Part shown: positions 1 through 8,202 of the stretch, one piece after another
Numbering within the stretch: position 1 is the first letter of the stretch
Layout of the letters: each line of letters opens with the position of its first letter
NCBI GenBank assembly: GCA_002393575.1
Contig: DGSN01000024.1
Span: 290-25,528 of the forward strand
Length of the DNA: 25,239 bases
Direction of reading: 5' to 3'
Source of the DNA: Prevotellaceae bacterium UBA4361
GTDB lineage: Bacteria; Bacteroidota; Bacteroidia; Bacteroidales; Bacteroidaceae
Position numbers and translations under genes: made by a program
The notes under the pieces: model-generated
Told to the model about the DNA's origin: nothing
What the model saw: the letters and a program-made list of their open reading frames with translations, nothing else
Databases searched by the model: none

Positions 1-2
1 GT

Positions 3-101
3 TCGCCCGAGGAGTCATCCTTCACGGCAGCCTTCTCCGACATGAAGATTACCGAGTGCGCATGGAAGGCTCACGACGGCCAGCAGCCAGACAAGAATTA
101 G
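3..101 (+). CDS. C-terminal end of an unrecognised protein (runs off the left edge)
   Basis: The frame starting at base 3 is open from the window edge and ends at TAG 99-101, giving 32 residues that end in DGQQPDKN. Third codon positions are mostly G or C, as in the well-expressed genes of this window, and this supports the frame over a second open frame (base 2) that reads a few bases further. The family cannot be recognised from this tail. No terminator hairpin follows directly. Confidence 0.5.
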   Translation, partial: SPEESSFTAAFSDMKITECAWKAHDGQQPDKN

Positions 102-167
102 TATAAGACTAATCGGAATGTATGGAAATTTCTTTCCTTAATAAAATCACACCAACATTTTTTATCA

Positions 168-451
168 TTACTAATTAAACTTTCCCATCCCTTGAATAAT
201 TGTATCAGAAGACGCTGAAAGCGTCATCGCTCAGTAACCGAGGGTGCAAAGCACCCCCGGATAGCTGTGTGTCCGCTCAATCGACTCTGAAAGAGTCGCC
301 CATCTATGGCTGTTGGGGCACTCTTTCAGAGTGCATCTTGCCCAAATACACACCACCCGCAGGTCGTTCCGACCTACGGTTACTGAGCGATGACGCCTTC
401 AGCGTCAGAGGGTTACGCTATCCCAATATGATGGGAAAGTTTAGTTACTAA
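168..451. repeat. Nested palindromic intergenic element with six small hairpins and terminal inverted repeats
   Basis: The outer arms are TAAACTTTCCCATC (176-189) and its exact reverse complement (430-443). An inner 30-bp arm at 211-240 pairs with 377-406 with one mismatch. Inside lie six short palindromes of 15-17 bp: GACGCTGAAAGCGTC (211), GGGTGCAAAGCACCC (near 243), GACTCTGAAAGAGTC (near 283), GCACTCTTTCAGAGTGC (near 318), AGGTCGTTCCGACCT (361) and GACGCCTTCAGCGTC (392). TTACTAA occurs just outside both ends (168-174, 445-451) and could be a 7-bp target duplication, but the word is nearly self-complementary, so it could also extend the inverted repeat. An 83-codon frame crosses the element but is best explained by the palindromes. 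It looks like a MITE- or REP-type element; mobility is inferred. Confidence 0.75.
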
Positions 452-540
452 GTAAATCCCAATTTATCGCAAAACAGAATAAAAAAGGTCTTGGGTCACA
501 TCATCGACCTCAAACATGCCGACTTGATAAAATCATTTGT

Positions 541-945
541 ATGAGCGGAATTATATTGTGTTTGTCACTCTTGGTGATTTTCATTGCTGTAGCCATCATT
601 GTCGATAAGAGACAACAGAAGCCCAAACAAATCATGTGGGAAGGTAAACTCTTGAAGAGTGAGATTGTCATTCGGGATGGAGAAAAGTTTTATGTGGAGA
701 AGGTTGCTTTCAAGGATTGGCATGTCAGCATTCATTCCTATTATTTGATTTCCGAAAGATTGACTGAAGGACATACCATCGTTGAACAGAGATGGAATTA
801 CGATGATTTCTGCAACATCACCATTCGCCTCGATGATTGCACCTACACGCTCCATCGACAAGTGGAAGTCATTGCCCTTGTCCGCAGTTTCAGGCCTATC
901 CCTATTGATGAGTTTGACCGTATAGCCCGACCATTAATCATGTAA
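541..945 (+). CDS. Small membrane-anchored protein of unknown function (134 aa)
   Basis: The protein starts with a hydrophobic segment (about residues 3-21) followed by a basic stretch DKRQQKPK, which suggests one N-terminal membrane anchor with the rest on the cytoplasmic side. The soluble part is a mix of short beta-like stretches (EIVIRDGEKFYVEKV, NITIRLDDCTYTLHRQV) with no motif I recognise. No clear ribosome binding site precedes the ATG, which is normal for this group. It stands alone between the palindromic element and recJ. A longer antisense frame covers the same bases but lacks any recognisable content. Confidence 0.6.
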   Translation: MSGIILCLSLLVIFIAVAIIVDKRQQKPKQIMWEGKLLKSEIVIRDGEKFYVEKVAFKDWHVSIHSYYLISERLTEGHTIVEQRWNYDDFCNITIRLDDCTYTLHRQVEVIALVRSFRPIPIDEFDRIARPLIM

Positions 946-1126
946 TTTCAGAAGAGGTTTGAGTATGCCATAACGATTGTTCTTTGTAGTTCCTTTTGAT
1001 AGTGTTGTGAACCGACGCTTAGGTATTTTTGTGCTATTCAAGCCGATGTTTCCGCTATTAGTTTTTGGCAAATTACTTAAAAATGAGTAAAAAATCGTGA
1101 TTTTCGTCTATTTTAGAAACAAAATT

Positions 1127-1157
1127 TCGATGGTTTCATTTTTTCTCCTTATCTTTA
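1127..1157 (+). promoter_or_regulatory. Putative promoter of recJ-recQ
   Basis: A TATCTTTA box at 1150-1157 matches the Bacteroidetes -7 pattern TAnnTTT, and a TTCG (1126-1129) sits 20 bases upstream in place of the -33 TTG. Transcription would start near 1163, leaving about 80 bases of leader before the recJ ATG at 1242. The rest of 946-1241 is AT-rich and holds no gene that I can support. Confidence 0.5.
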
Positions 1158-1241
1158 CAAAGTAAATTGCCGTAAAAGTGGGCTTTGCAAAGAGGCTGGG
1201 CGTTTACACGAGAGAAGCAATATAATAAATACAACATATAA

Positions 1242-2963
1242 ATGAATTACAAATGGAACTACGAAGAACCTACACCAGAACAGAACGCGGCTGCGGCTAA
1301 GCTGTCGGAGGAAATCGGTGTGAGCCAAACGCTGTGCCTCCTGCTCGTGAAGCGGGGAATCACCACGGCGGAGGATGCGCGCGCTTATTTCCGCCCGCAA
1401 CTGCAGGCACTTCACGACCCGTTCCTGATGCGCGACATGGACCGCGCTGTCAACCGTCTTAACCAGGCGATGGGCAACAGGGAGAAGGTGATGATTTATG
1501 GTGATTACGATGTGGATGGCTGCACGGCTGTTGCATTGGTATATCGCTTCCTGCAACAATTCTATTCTGAACTCGACTACTATATTCCCGACCGCTACGA
1601 GGAGGGATATGGCGTGTCGATTCAAGGTGTGGACTACGCCCATCAACAGGGTGTGAAACTCATCATTGTGCTCGACTGCGGCATCAAGGCTATCGACGAA
1701 ATAGCCTACGCCAAGAAGCTGGGCATCGATTTCATTATTTGCGACCACCACGTGCCCGACGACGAGCTGCCTCCTGCGATTGCCATTCTGAATGCCAAGC
1801 GCAAGGATGCCACTTATCCTTTCAAGGACTTGTCGGGTTGCGGTGTGGGATTCAAGTTCATGCAGGCTTTTGCCATCAGCAATGGCATTGCGTTCAGCCA
1901 GCTCATTCCGCTGCTCGACCTCGTGGCTGTGAGCATTGCTTCGGACATCGTTCCCATCATGGGAGAGAACCGCATCCTTGCCTTCCACGGACTTCGGCAA
2001 CTGAGCCAGAATCCGAGCGTGGGCATGAAGGCGGTCATTGACCTTTGTGGCATGTCGGGTCGCGACATCACGATGGCAGACATCATCTTCAAGATTGGTC
2101 CGCGCATCAATGCGTCGGGACGTATGCAGAACGGCAAGGCATCGGTGAGCCTGCTGGTGGAGCGCAACTACCAGAAGGCATTGGAACAGGCACGGCAAAT
2201 CAACCAATACAACGAGGAGCGCAAGGAACTCGACAAGAAAATGACGGAAGAGGCTCAGGAACTGGTGAAGAACACGCCAGACATGGAGAACCAGAGCTGC
2301 ATCGTCATCTACAACGAGGACTGGCACAAGGGCGTGATTGGGATTGTTGCCTCGCGCCTCACGGAGACGTTCTACCGCCCTGCCGTGGTGCTGACTCGCA
2401 GCGACGACCTCGTGACGGGTTCGGCTCGCAGTGTGAGCGGCTTCGACGTGTATAAAGCCATTCAGAGCTGTGCCGACCTGATGGTGAACTTTGGCGGCCA
2501 CACCTACGCAGCGGGACTTTCGCTGAAGGTGGAGGACGTGGAAGAATTCAAGACACGGTTTGAGGAGTATGTGGCTAAGAACATCGAGAGCGAGACGGTG
2601 ACTCCGAACATCAATGTGGACGCAGTGATTCCCTTCAGCGAAATCAACCGCAAGTTCTACTCCGACCTCAAGCGGATGCGTCCGTTCGGCCCCGAGAACG
2701 AGAAGCCGAGGTTCTGCACCAAGCAGGTGTATGACTACGGAACGAGCAAGGTAGTGGGCCACAATCAGGAGCACATCAAACTGGAACTGGTAGATAACAC
2801 TTCGAATCAGGTGATGAACGGCATTGCTTTCGGACAGAGTTCCGAAGCTCGCTACATCAAGACCAAGCATTCTTTCGACATTGTCTATACCATCGAGGAA
2901 AACAGCTACCGCAAAGGTGAGCTCCAACTCATCATTGAAGACATACGGGCGAAGGAAAATTGA
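1242..2963 (+). CDS. recJ: Single-stranded-DNA-specific exonuclease RecJ
   Basis: RecJ degrades single-stranded DNA 5' to 3' in recombinational repair and at stalled forks. The 573-residue protein shows the DHH phosphoesterase motifs: GDYDVDG at 87-93, LDCGIKAIDE near 144-153 and DHH at 168-170, then GCGVGFKF near 200, and the DHHA1-type FGGHTYAAG near 416-424. The C-terminal half carries the OB-like domain usual in RecJ. Length is normal for the family. The ATG follows an AT-rich leader. Its stop overlaps the start of recQ (ATTGA), so the two are very likely co-translated. Confidence 0.95.
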   Translation: MNYKWNYEEPTPEQNAAAAKLSEEIGVSQTLCLLLVKRGITTAEDARAYFRPQLQALHDPFLMRDMDRAVNRLNQAMGNREKVMIYGDYDVDGCTAVALVYRFLQQFYSELDYYIPDRYEEGYGVSIQGVDYAHQQGVKLIIVLDCGIKAIDEIAYAKKLGIDFIICDHHVPDDELPPAIAILNAKRKDATYPFKDLSGCGVGFKFMQAFAISNGIAFSQLIPLLDLVAVSIASDIVPIMGENRILAFHGLRQLSQNPSVGMKAVIDLCGMSGRDITMADIIFKIGPRINASGRMQNGKASVSLLVERNYQKALEQARQINQYNEERKELDKKMTEEAQELVKNTPDMENQSCIVIYNEDWHKGVIGIVASRLTETFYRPAVVLTRSDDLVTGSARSVSGFDVYKAIQSCADLMVNFGGHTYAAGLSLKVEDVEEFKTRFEEYVAKNIESETVTPNINVDAVIPFSEINRKFYSDLKRMRPFGPENEKPRFCTKQVYDYGTSKVVGHNQEHIKLELVDNTSNQVMNGIAFGQSSEARYIKTKHSFDIVYTIEENSYRKGELQLIIEDIRAKEN

Positions 2964-4882
2964 ACAAGTATCTCAACATACTGAAAGAATACTGGGGCTA
3001 TGACAGCTTTCGTGGTATTCAGGAACAGATTATCACCAGCATCGGCGAAGGGCGCGACACGCTTGGACTGATGCCCACGGGAGGCGGAAAGTCCATCTGT
3101 TTCCAAGTGCCAACGCTTGCCATGCAGGGGTTGTGCTTGGTGATTACTCCGCTCATCTCGCTGATGAAGGACCAAGTGGCACAACTGCGTATGCGTGGCA
3201 TCAAAGCCGAAACCATCTATTCGGGCATGGTGCGCGACGATGTGGTGCGCATCCTCGACAACTGCATATTGGGCGACTACCGTTTCCTTTATGTTTCGCC
3301 TGAGCGAATCGGAAGTGAACTGTTTCGCACCAAACTGGAACGAATGGGCAACATCTGCATGATTTGTGTGGATGAAGCCCATTGCATTTCTCAGTGGGGC
3401 TATGACTTCCGCCCTGCCTATCAGCAGATAGCGCAACTGCGCAACATCATCCCCTACCCTGTGCCCGTCCTGGCACTCACCGCCACTGCCACGCCCAAGG
3501 TGGTAGATGACATTCAGGACAAGCTGTGGTTCAAGGAGAAGAATGCCATCTCCATGAGTTTCGAGCGAAAGAACCTCGTCTATGTGGTTCGCCCGACGGA
3601 GAACAAGACGGACGAGATGGTTCACATCCTGAAAAGCGTTCCGCAAGGAAGTGCCATCGTCTATACACGCAGTAGGCGACTGACCACTGAGTTGGCGCAA
3701 CTGCTGCAATCGCACGGCATCACGGCTGAGAACTATCATGCAGGCCTCACAACTGCCGAGCGCGACCTTCGACAAACGAACTGGACCAAGAACCGCTGCC
3801 GCGTGATGGTGGCAACCAATGCATTCGGCATGGGCATCGACAAGCCCGACGTGCGACTCGTCATCCACTACAACCTGCCCGACTCCATCGAAGCCTATTT
3901 CCAAGAGGCTGGACGAGCAGGACGCGACGGCAACACGTCTTACGCCATCCTGCTCTACAACCCAAAAGACCAATTTTCGCTCACACGCCGCATCTCGGAA
4001 ACATATCCCGACAAGGAGTATGTTCGCGAAACCTACGAGAACATTTCGTGCTATTATGAAATCGGTGTGGGCGATGGACTCAACACCACTCACCTTTTCA
4101 GCATCGACGACTTCTGCCGAAAATTCAAGCAATTCCCCGTGCAAGCCAACAGTGCCTTGAAACTTCTCAACAATGCAGGCTACATCGACTACAGCACGGA
4201 AAACGACATGAAGTCGCGTCTGCGATTCGTGCTCCGCAAAGACGAACTCTACCGACTGCACGAGGGCAGCAAGGACATGGAGAAGCTGATGGATGCCATC
4301 CTGCGCAACTACACGGGCGTGTTTGCCGACTTCGTCCTGATAGAAGAAATGCACCTGTTCCACCTCACTGGTCTCGACCCCGACTACATCTACGACCTTT
4401 TGAAAGAGATGGCAGCACGACGAATCATCGACTACATTCCGCACAACAATTCGCCTACCATCACATTCCGACTGCCACGCGTAGAGACAGAACGCATCAT
4501 GCTCTCAGCAGACGTATATGACGACAGGAAGGAGGACTACAAGCAACGCATCAACAAGATGCTGGAATATGCGTCCAGCACCACCCGCTGCCGAAGCCGC
4601 ATGTTGCTGAACTACTTCGGCGAGAAGGCGATGGACGAATGTGGGCAGTGTGATGTGTGCTTGGCTCGCAAGAAAAAGGGCATCAACGCAAGCGAGATGG
4701 AACGGGCAAGAGAACGTATCATCGAAGTGCTCTACGATGGTGAATGGCATGGCATCACGGAACTCAACGCCATCAACATCCGTCGCGAACTCCTTGACGA
4801 TGCGCTCCGCCAAATGACGGAGGAGAACGAAATCGAGACGAAGAGGAGCAAGATTAGGATGAGCGTGGAGAGTGAAACGTGA
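2960..4882 (+). CDS. recQ: ATP-dependent DNA helicase RecQ
   Basis: RecQ unwinds DNA 3' to 5' and works with RecJ in the RecF-type repair pathway. The 640-residue protein has the Q-motif region FRGIQEQII, Walker A TGGGKS (40-45), DEAH box VDEAHCISQWGYDFRPAY (137 onward), TATATPKV, motif VI QEAGRAGRDG, and the zinc-binding cysteines (one near 544, then CGQCDVC) of the RQC region. No clear HRDC domain follows. The start is taken as TTG at 2960, overlapping the recJ stop by four bases, with AAGGAA just upstream; no ATG exists before the helicase core. The final residues (MSVESET) are encoded by a GA-rich repeat that continues past the stop. Confidence 0.94.
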   Translation: MNKYLNILKEYWGYDSFRGIQEQIITSIGEGRDTLGLMPTGGGKSICFQVPTLAMQGLCLVITPLISLMKDQVAQLRMRGIKAETIYSGMVRDDVVRILDNCILGDYRFLYVSPERIGSELFRTKLERMGNICMICVDEAHCISQWGYDFRPAYQQIAQLRNIIPYPVPVLALTATATPKVVDDIQDKLWFKEKNAISMSFERKNLVYVVRPTENKTDEMVHILKSVPQGSAIVYTRSRRLTTELAQLLQSHGITAENYHAGLTTAERDLRQTNWTKNRCRVMVATNAFGMGIDKPDVRLVIHYNLPDSIEAYFQEAGRAGRDGNTSYAILLYNPKDQFSLTRRISETYPDKEYVRETYENISCYYEIGVGDGLNTTHLFSIDDFCRKFKQFPVQANSALKLLNNAGYIDYSTENDMKSRLRFVLRKDELYRLHEGSKDMEKLMDAILRNYTGVFADFVLIEEMHLFHLTGLDPDYIYDLLKEMAARRIIDYIPHNNSPTITFRLPRVETERIMLSADVYDDRKEDYKQRINKMLEYASSTTRCRSRMLLNYFGEKAMDECGQCDVCLARKKKGINASEMERARERIIEVLYDGEWHGITELNAINIRRELLDDALRQMTEENEIETKRSKIRMSVESET

Positions 4883-4925
4883 AGAGTGGAGAGTGGAGAG
4901 TGAAGCGTGGAGCGTGAAGCGAAGA
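4861..4925. repeat. GA-rich low-complexity repeat at the recQ 3' end
   Basis: Short units such as GTGGAGAGTGAA and GCGTGAA are repeated with variations from the last codons of recQ into the spacer before the TPR gene. Such stretches lengthen and shorten by slippage; here the repeat also supplies the recQ stop codon. It is followed by a T/A-rich stretch leading to the next ATG. Confidence 0.6.
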
Positions 4926-4962
4926 AATAGAACTTTAATTTTTTAACTTTTAACTCAGAAAG

Positions 4963-5844
4963 ATGGGCTTTTTCAAATCACTTTTTGGCAAAGAAGAGAC
5001 TCCTGAAGAAAAGAAGGAACAAAGCGAACAATATCAATTCGAAGTGCTTACCTACGACGGCACACAGGCACTGCGTGTAGGAAAGACCGATTACGGCATT
5101 GCCTGCCTGACACGTGCGCTCGAAATCAAAGAAGACGAAGACACACGACGTACACTCGCTTCAGCTTTGCTCCACAACGACAATCCTGAAGGAGCACAAG
5201 AACAATACGAAAAACTGTGTGAACTGTTTCCTCACGAAGCCGCCTACCCCATCGCTTTGGCGGAAGTGCTGTTCCAGCAGGAAGAGTACGACATGATGCA
5301 GATGGCATGTCAGCGCGCACTCGACATCAATGCCGAACTTGCCATGCCTCACTATCTGCTTGCCAAGAAAGCCACGGCTCAAGACCACTTTGAACAGGCT
5401 GTGGAGGAAGCAACTGCTGCCATCAATGCCAAAGACGACTATGCCGATGCCTACCAACTGCGTGCAGAGGCACTCTTCGCCTTGAAGCAGGTGGAAGAAG
5501 CTGAGCGCGACGTGAATTTCCTGCTCGAACATGGGTGCGACACCGACGAAGTGCTTCAGCAAAAGGCACTGATTTGCGAAGCGCAAAACAAGGACGAGGA
5601 TGCCATCCTATATTATAATAAGGTGTTGGAGGAAAATCCGTTTTTCCCAAATGCGTACATCGGTCTGAGCGGCATCTACAAGAAACTGGGGCGCGACGAG
5701 GAAGCCAAAAAGACGATGGCTGAAGCCATGGAGCAACTTGGTGCCAACCCAGAGGATGCGAAGGGACTGGCAGAAGGCGAATTTGTGAGCATGGAAGAGT
5801 ACATGAAGAATGCTTACAACGCCATCAATCCTTTTGGCCTATAA
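4963..5844 (+). CDS. Tetratricopeptide repeat protein (293 aa)
   Basis: The sequence is built of helical pairs with TPR signatures across residues 35-260, for example IACLTRALEIKEDEDTRRTL, YPIALAEVLFQQEEYDMMQM, ADAYQLRAEALFALKQVEEA and PNAYIGLSGIYKKLGRDEEA, about six to seven repeats. There is no signal peptide; the N-terminus (MGFFKSLFGKEE) is a short amphipathic segment followed by charged residues, so it is probably cytoplasmic or loosely membrane associated. TPR arrays bind other proteins; the partner cannot be told. It lies 80 bases after recQ and may be cotranscribed. Confidence 0.85.
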   Translation: MGFFKSLFGKEETPEEKKEQSEQYQFEVLTYDGTQALRVGKTDYGIACLTRALEIKEDEDTRRTLASALLHNDNPEGAQEQYEKLCELFPHEAAYPIALAEVLFQQEEYDMMQMACQRALDINAELAMPHYLLAKKATAQDHFEQAVEEATAAINAKDDYADAYQLRAEALFALKQVEEAERDVNFLLEHGCDTDEVLQQKALICEAQNKDEDAILYYNKVLEENPFFPNAYIGLSGIYKKLGRDEEAKKTMAEAMEQLGANPEDAKGLAEGEFVSMEEYMKNAYNAINPFGL

Positions 5845-5933
5845 AAATTGTGTTGCAGACACCCCTTTTCAGCCCCAAGAAATGAGTAATTGTTAGTTTT
5901 TCGCTCAAAATAGTAAAAAAATGTTTGTTTTTA

Positions 5934-5964
5934 TTGGCTGTTCTGAAGAAAAGTGCTACCTTCG
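5934..5964 (+). promoter_or_regulatory. Promoter of the aromatic amino acid operon
   Basis: TTG at 5934-5936 is followed after exactly 20 bases by TACCTTCG (5957-5964), a close match to the Bacteroidetes -33/-7 consensus. Transcription would begin around 5970, placing the leader peptide start at 5997 about 25 bases into the transcript. Confidence 0.7.
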
Positions 5965-5996
5965 CAGCGTAAATCAAAGATAGAAACAAAAAGACA

Positions 5997-6053
5997 ATGA
6001 AGTCATTTTACAACGCATATTACTTTTTTTACTTTTACTTTGAAACAAAGTAG
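5997..6053 (+). CDS. Phe/Tyr-rich leader peptide of the aromatic operon
   Basis: An 18-codon ORF encodes MKSFYNAYYFFYFYFETK, with five Phe and five Tyr codons, eight of them packed into residues 8-15. It lies between a good promoter and a Rho-independent terminator directly upstream of pheA. This is the layout of a classical attenuation leader: ribosome stalling at Phe or Tyr codons under starvation would change the downstream RNA fold. The TAG stop at 6051-6053 abuts AGAGCGGGA (6052-6060), which is complementary to the left arm of the terminator. The assignment is from sequence layout only, but chance is an unlikely explanation for the composition and position together. Confidence 0.85.
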   Translation: MKSFYNAYYFFYFYFETK

Positions 6054-6145
6054 AGCGGGAAGGTGTATGTGTATATATGACCACAAATAGTAACATAAAA
6101 AGAAACATTACAATCCCGCTCCCAACCGAGCGGGATTGTTTTTTT
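6052..6145 (+). terminator. Attenuator: Rho-independent terminator with competing anti-terminator strand
   Basis: The terminator stem is CAATCCCGCTC (6111-6121) paired with GAGCGGGATTG (6128-6138), an 11-bp perfect stem with a six-base loop, followed by seven T (6139-6145). AGCGGGA at 6054-6060, right after the leader peptide stop, can pair with TCCCGCT inside the left arm and so block the terminator. A ribosome at the leader stop would cover this strand and favour termination; one stalled earlier at Phe/Tyr codons would leave it free and favour readthrough into pheA. The pairing is seen in the sequence; the switching is inferred from known attenuators. Confidence 0.85.
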
Positions 6146-6158
6146 GACCATCTGTACA

Positions 6159-7001
6159 ATGAGAAGAATAGCCATACAAGGAGTCGTTGGAAGTTTTCAC
6201 GACATCGCTGCCCATAAGTTCTTCGATGACGAGCCCATCGAACTCATCTGTTGCGACACATTCGAGCAGGTGTTCGAGGAAATGAAGCAAGACTCCAACG
6301 TGTTAGCAGTTGTAGCCATCGAAAACACCATTGCTGGCAGTCTGCTCCACAACTACGAGCTGCTGCGCGAAAGTGGCATGCAAATCGTGGGTGAGCACAA
6401 GCTCCGTATCTCGCACAGCATCATGTGCCTGCCCGACGACAACTGGGAGGATATCACGGAAGTGAATTCCCATCCTGTAGCACTGATGCAATGCCGCAAC
6501 TACCTGAAACAGCATTCGCATCTGAAAGTGGTGGAAACCGACGACACGGCTGGCTCTGCCAAGGACATCAGCGAGAAGCAACTGCACGGCCATGCAGCCA
6601 TCTGCTCGAAATTTGCAGCTTCTCTCTATGGCATGAAAATCCTGGAAGAAGGTATCGAGACCAACAAGCACAATTTCACTCGCTTCCTCGTTGTGAGCGA
6701 CCCGTGGATAGCAGAAAGCCTTTGCAGCCCGCACAAGTCGAACAAGTCGAGCATCGTTTTCTCGCTACCTCATGCGGAAGGCAGCCTTTCGCAAGTGCTC
6801 TCCATCTTCTCGTTCTATCGCATCAACCTGACCAAGATTCAGTCGCTGCCCATCATTGGACGCGAGTGGGAATACATGTTCTACGTGGATGTCACCTACG
6901 ACGACTACACACGCTATCGCCAATCTATCGACGCCATGCGTCCTCTCACCAAACAACTGAAAATTTTAGGAGAATACATCGACGGAAAATCAACCATCTA
7001 A
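6159..7001 (+). CDS. pheA: Prephenate dehydratase
   Basis: PheA converts prephenate to phenylpyruvate, the committed step to phenylalanine. The 280-residue protein has the catalytic domain (IQGVVGSFHD near the N-terminus, IENTIAGSL at 55-62, catalytic TRF at 174-176) and a C-terminal ACT domain from about 196 (SSIVFSLPHAEGSLSQVLSIF). The ACT ESRP motif, which binds Phe in many homologues, reads QSLP here (228-231), so feedback sensitivity may differ; my recollection is that this variant is common in Bacteroidales. The ATG at 6159 is chosen because it gives the normal N-terminus and lies just past the attenuator; upstream codons in the same frame lie in the terminator. It has no fused chorismate mutase, which is carried by the DAHP synthase gene downstream. 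Confidence 0.95.
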   Translation: MRRIAIQGVVGSFHDIAAHKFFDDEPIELICCDTFEQVFEEMKQDSNVLAVVAIENTIAGSLLHNYELLRESGMQIVGEHKLRISHSIMCLPDDNWEDITEVNSHPVALMQCRNYLKQHSHLKVVETDDTAGSAKDISEKQLHGHAAICSKFAASLYGMKILEEGIETNKHNFTRFLVVSDPWIAESLCSPHKSNKSSIVFSLPHAEGSLSQVLSIFSFYRINLTKIQSLPIIGREWEYMFYVDVTYDDYTRYRQSIDAMRPLTKQLKILGEYIDGKSTI

Positions 7002-7004
7002 ATT

Positions 7005-8177
7005 ATGAATATCCAACCAGCAAACCGAATCGCTTCTGTGAGCGAGTATTATTTCAGCCGCAAGGGTAAAGAAATTGCCCGCCTCAACGCTGAAGGAAAA
7101 GACATCATCAGTCTTGCCATTGGCAGTCCCGACATGCCACCATCGAAGGAGACCATCGAAACGCTCTGCAACGTGGCACAGCAAGACAACACACACGGCT
7201 ATCAGCCCACCGTGGGAATCCCCGAACTGCGCCAAGCCATGGCTCGATTCTACAAGCGATGGTACGACGTGGACCTCGACCCCAAGACGGAAATCCAGCC
7301 GCTCATCGGCTCGAAGGAAGGCATCCTGCACGTCACCCTGGCTCTCTGCAACCCAGGCGACAAGGTGCTTGTTCCCAACCCTGGCTATCCCACCTACACT
7401 GCTCTCAACCGACTGCTCGGCACAGAAATCGTGAACTACGACTTGCTGGAAGAAAACGGCTGGCAACCCGACTTCGACCAACTCGAAGCGATGGACCTGA
7501 GCGACGTGAAGATTATGTGGACAAACTATCCTCACATGCCTACTGGTGGTCGCGCCACTCGTCAGCTCTATCAGAAAATTGTGGATTTTGCCCGTCGCCA
7601 CAACATCGTCGTGGTGAACGACAACCCTTATAGTTTCATTCTCAACGAGGGCGAGCACCTGAGCATCCTGCAAGTGCCTGGCGCAAAGGAATGCTGCATC
7701 GAATTCAACTCCATGTCGAAGAGCCACAACATGCCAGGCTGGCGCGTGGGACTTCTTGCCACGAATGCCACTTTCGTGGAATGGATTCTACGCGTGAAGA
7801 GCAACATCGACTCTGGCACGTTCCGCGGACTCCAGTTGGCTGCTGCCAAGGCTTACGACAACTCCGACGAATGGCATCTGCAAGCCAACGTGAAAACCTA
7901 TCAGAACCGCCGTCGCATAGCAGAAGCCATCATGACGCGCATCGGCTGTAAGTTCGACCCTCAGCAAACGGGCATGTTCCTGTGGGGACGTATCCCAGAT
8001 TCCTACAACGACGTGGAAGAACTCACGAAAAAAGTGCTCCACGAAGCCCGCGTGTTCATCACTCCTGGCTTCATCTTCGGAAGCAATGGCAAACGATACG
8101 TGCGCATCTCGCTTTGTGCAAAAGACGAAAAGATGGAAGAAGCCCTGAAGCGCATAGAAGCAGTATTCAATTCATAA
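7005..8177 (+). CDS. PLP-dependent class I/II aminotransferase, probably for aromatic amino acids
   Basis: The 390-residue protein is a fold-type I aminotransferase with GSPDMPPS near 40, the PLP-contact region NPGYPTY, and the Schiff-base lysine in SMSKSHNMPGWRVG (Lys about 239). It belongs to the group that includes LL-diaminopimelate and aspartate/aromatic aminotransferases, and the sequence alone does not fix the substrate. Its position three bases after pheA and inside an operon for Phe/Tyr synthesis suggests the final transamination of phenylpyruvate and hydroxyphenylpyruvate. Expression should follow the pheA attenuator. Confidence 0.88.
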   Translation: MNIQPANRIASVSEYYFSRKGKEIARLNAEGKDIISLAIGSPDMPPSKETIETLCNVAQQDNTHGYQPTVGIPELRQAMARFYKRWYDVDLDPKTEIQPLIGSKEGILHVTLALCNPGDKVLVPNPGYPTYTALNRLLGTEIVNYDLLEENGWQPDFDQLEAMDLSDVKIMWTNYPHMPTGGRATRQLYQKIVDFARRHNIVVVNDNPYSFILNEGEHLSILQVPGAKECCIEFNSMSKSHNMPGWRVGLLATNATFVEWILRVKSNIDSGTFRGLQLAAAKAYDNSDEWHLQANVKTYQNRRRIAEAIMTRIGCKFDPQQTGMFLWGRIPDSYNDVEELTKKVLHEARVFITPGFIFGSNGKRYVRISLCAKDEKMEEALKRIEAVFNS

Positions 8178-8202
8178 AAAACAAATAAAAAACAACATAC
8201 TT

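Noticed and set aside
200..451. An 83-codon frame through the palindromic element
   Set aside because: The frame is fully explained by inverted repeats, and conserved pairing rather than protein is the visible signal.
1155..2927. A 590-codon open frame on the minus strand opposite recJ
   Set aside because: It is the antisense of a clear recJ with DHH motifs; its composition (very rich in His, Val, Leu) and lack of any motif mark it as a codon-bias shadow.
2906..4444. A 512-codon open frame on the minus strand opposite recQ
   Set aside because: Same reason: recQ has all helicase motifs, and the antisense frame shows no domain.
6144..6158. An upstream non-ATG start for pheA
   Set aside because: It would lie in the T-run of the attenuator; the ATG at 6159 gives the normal N-terminus.
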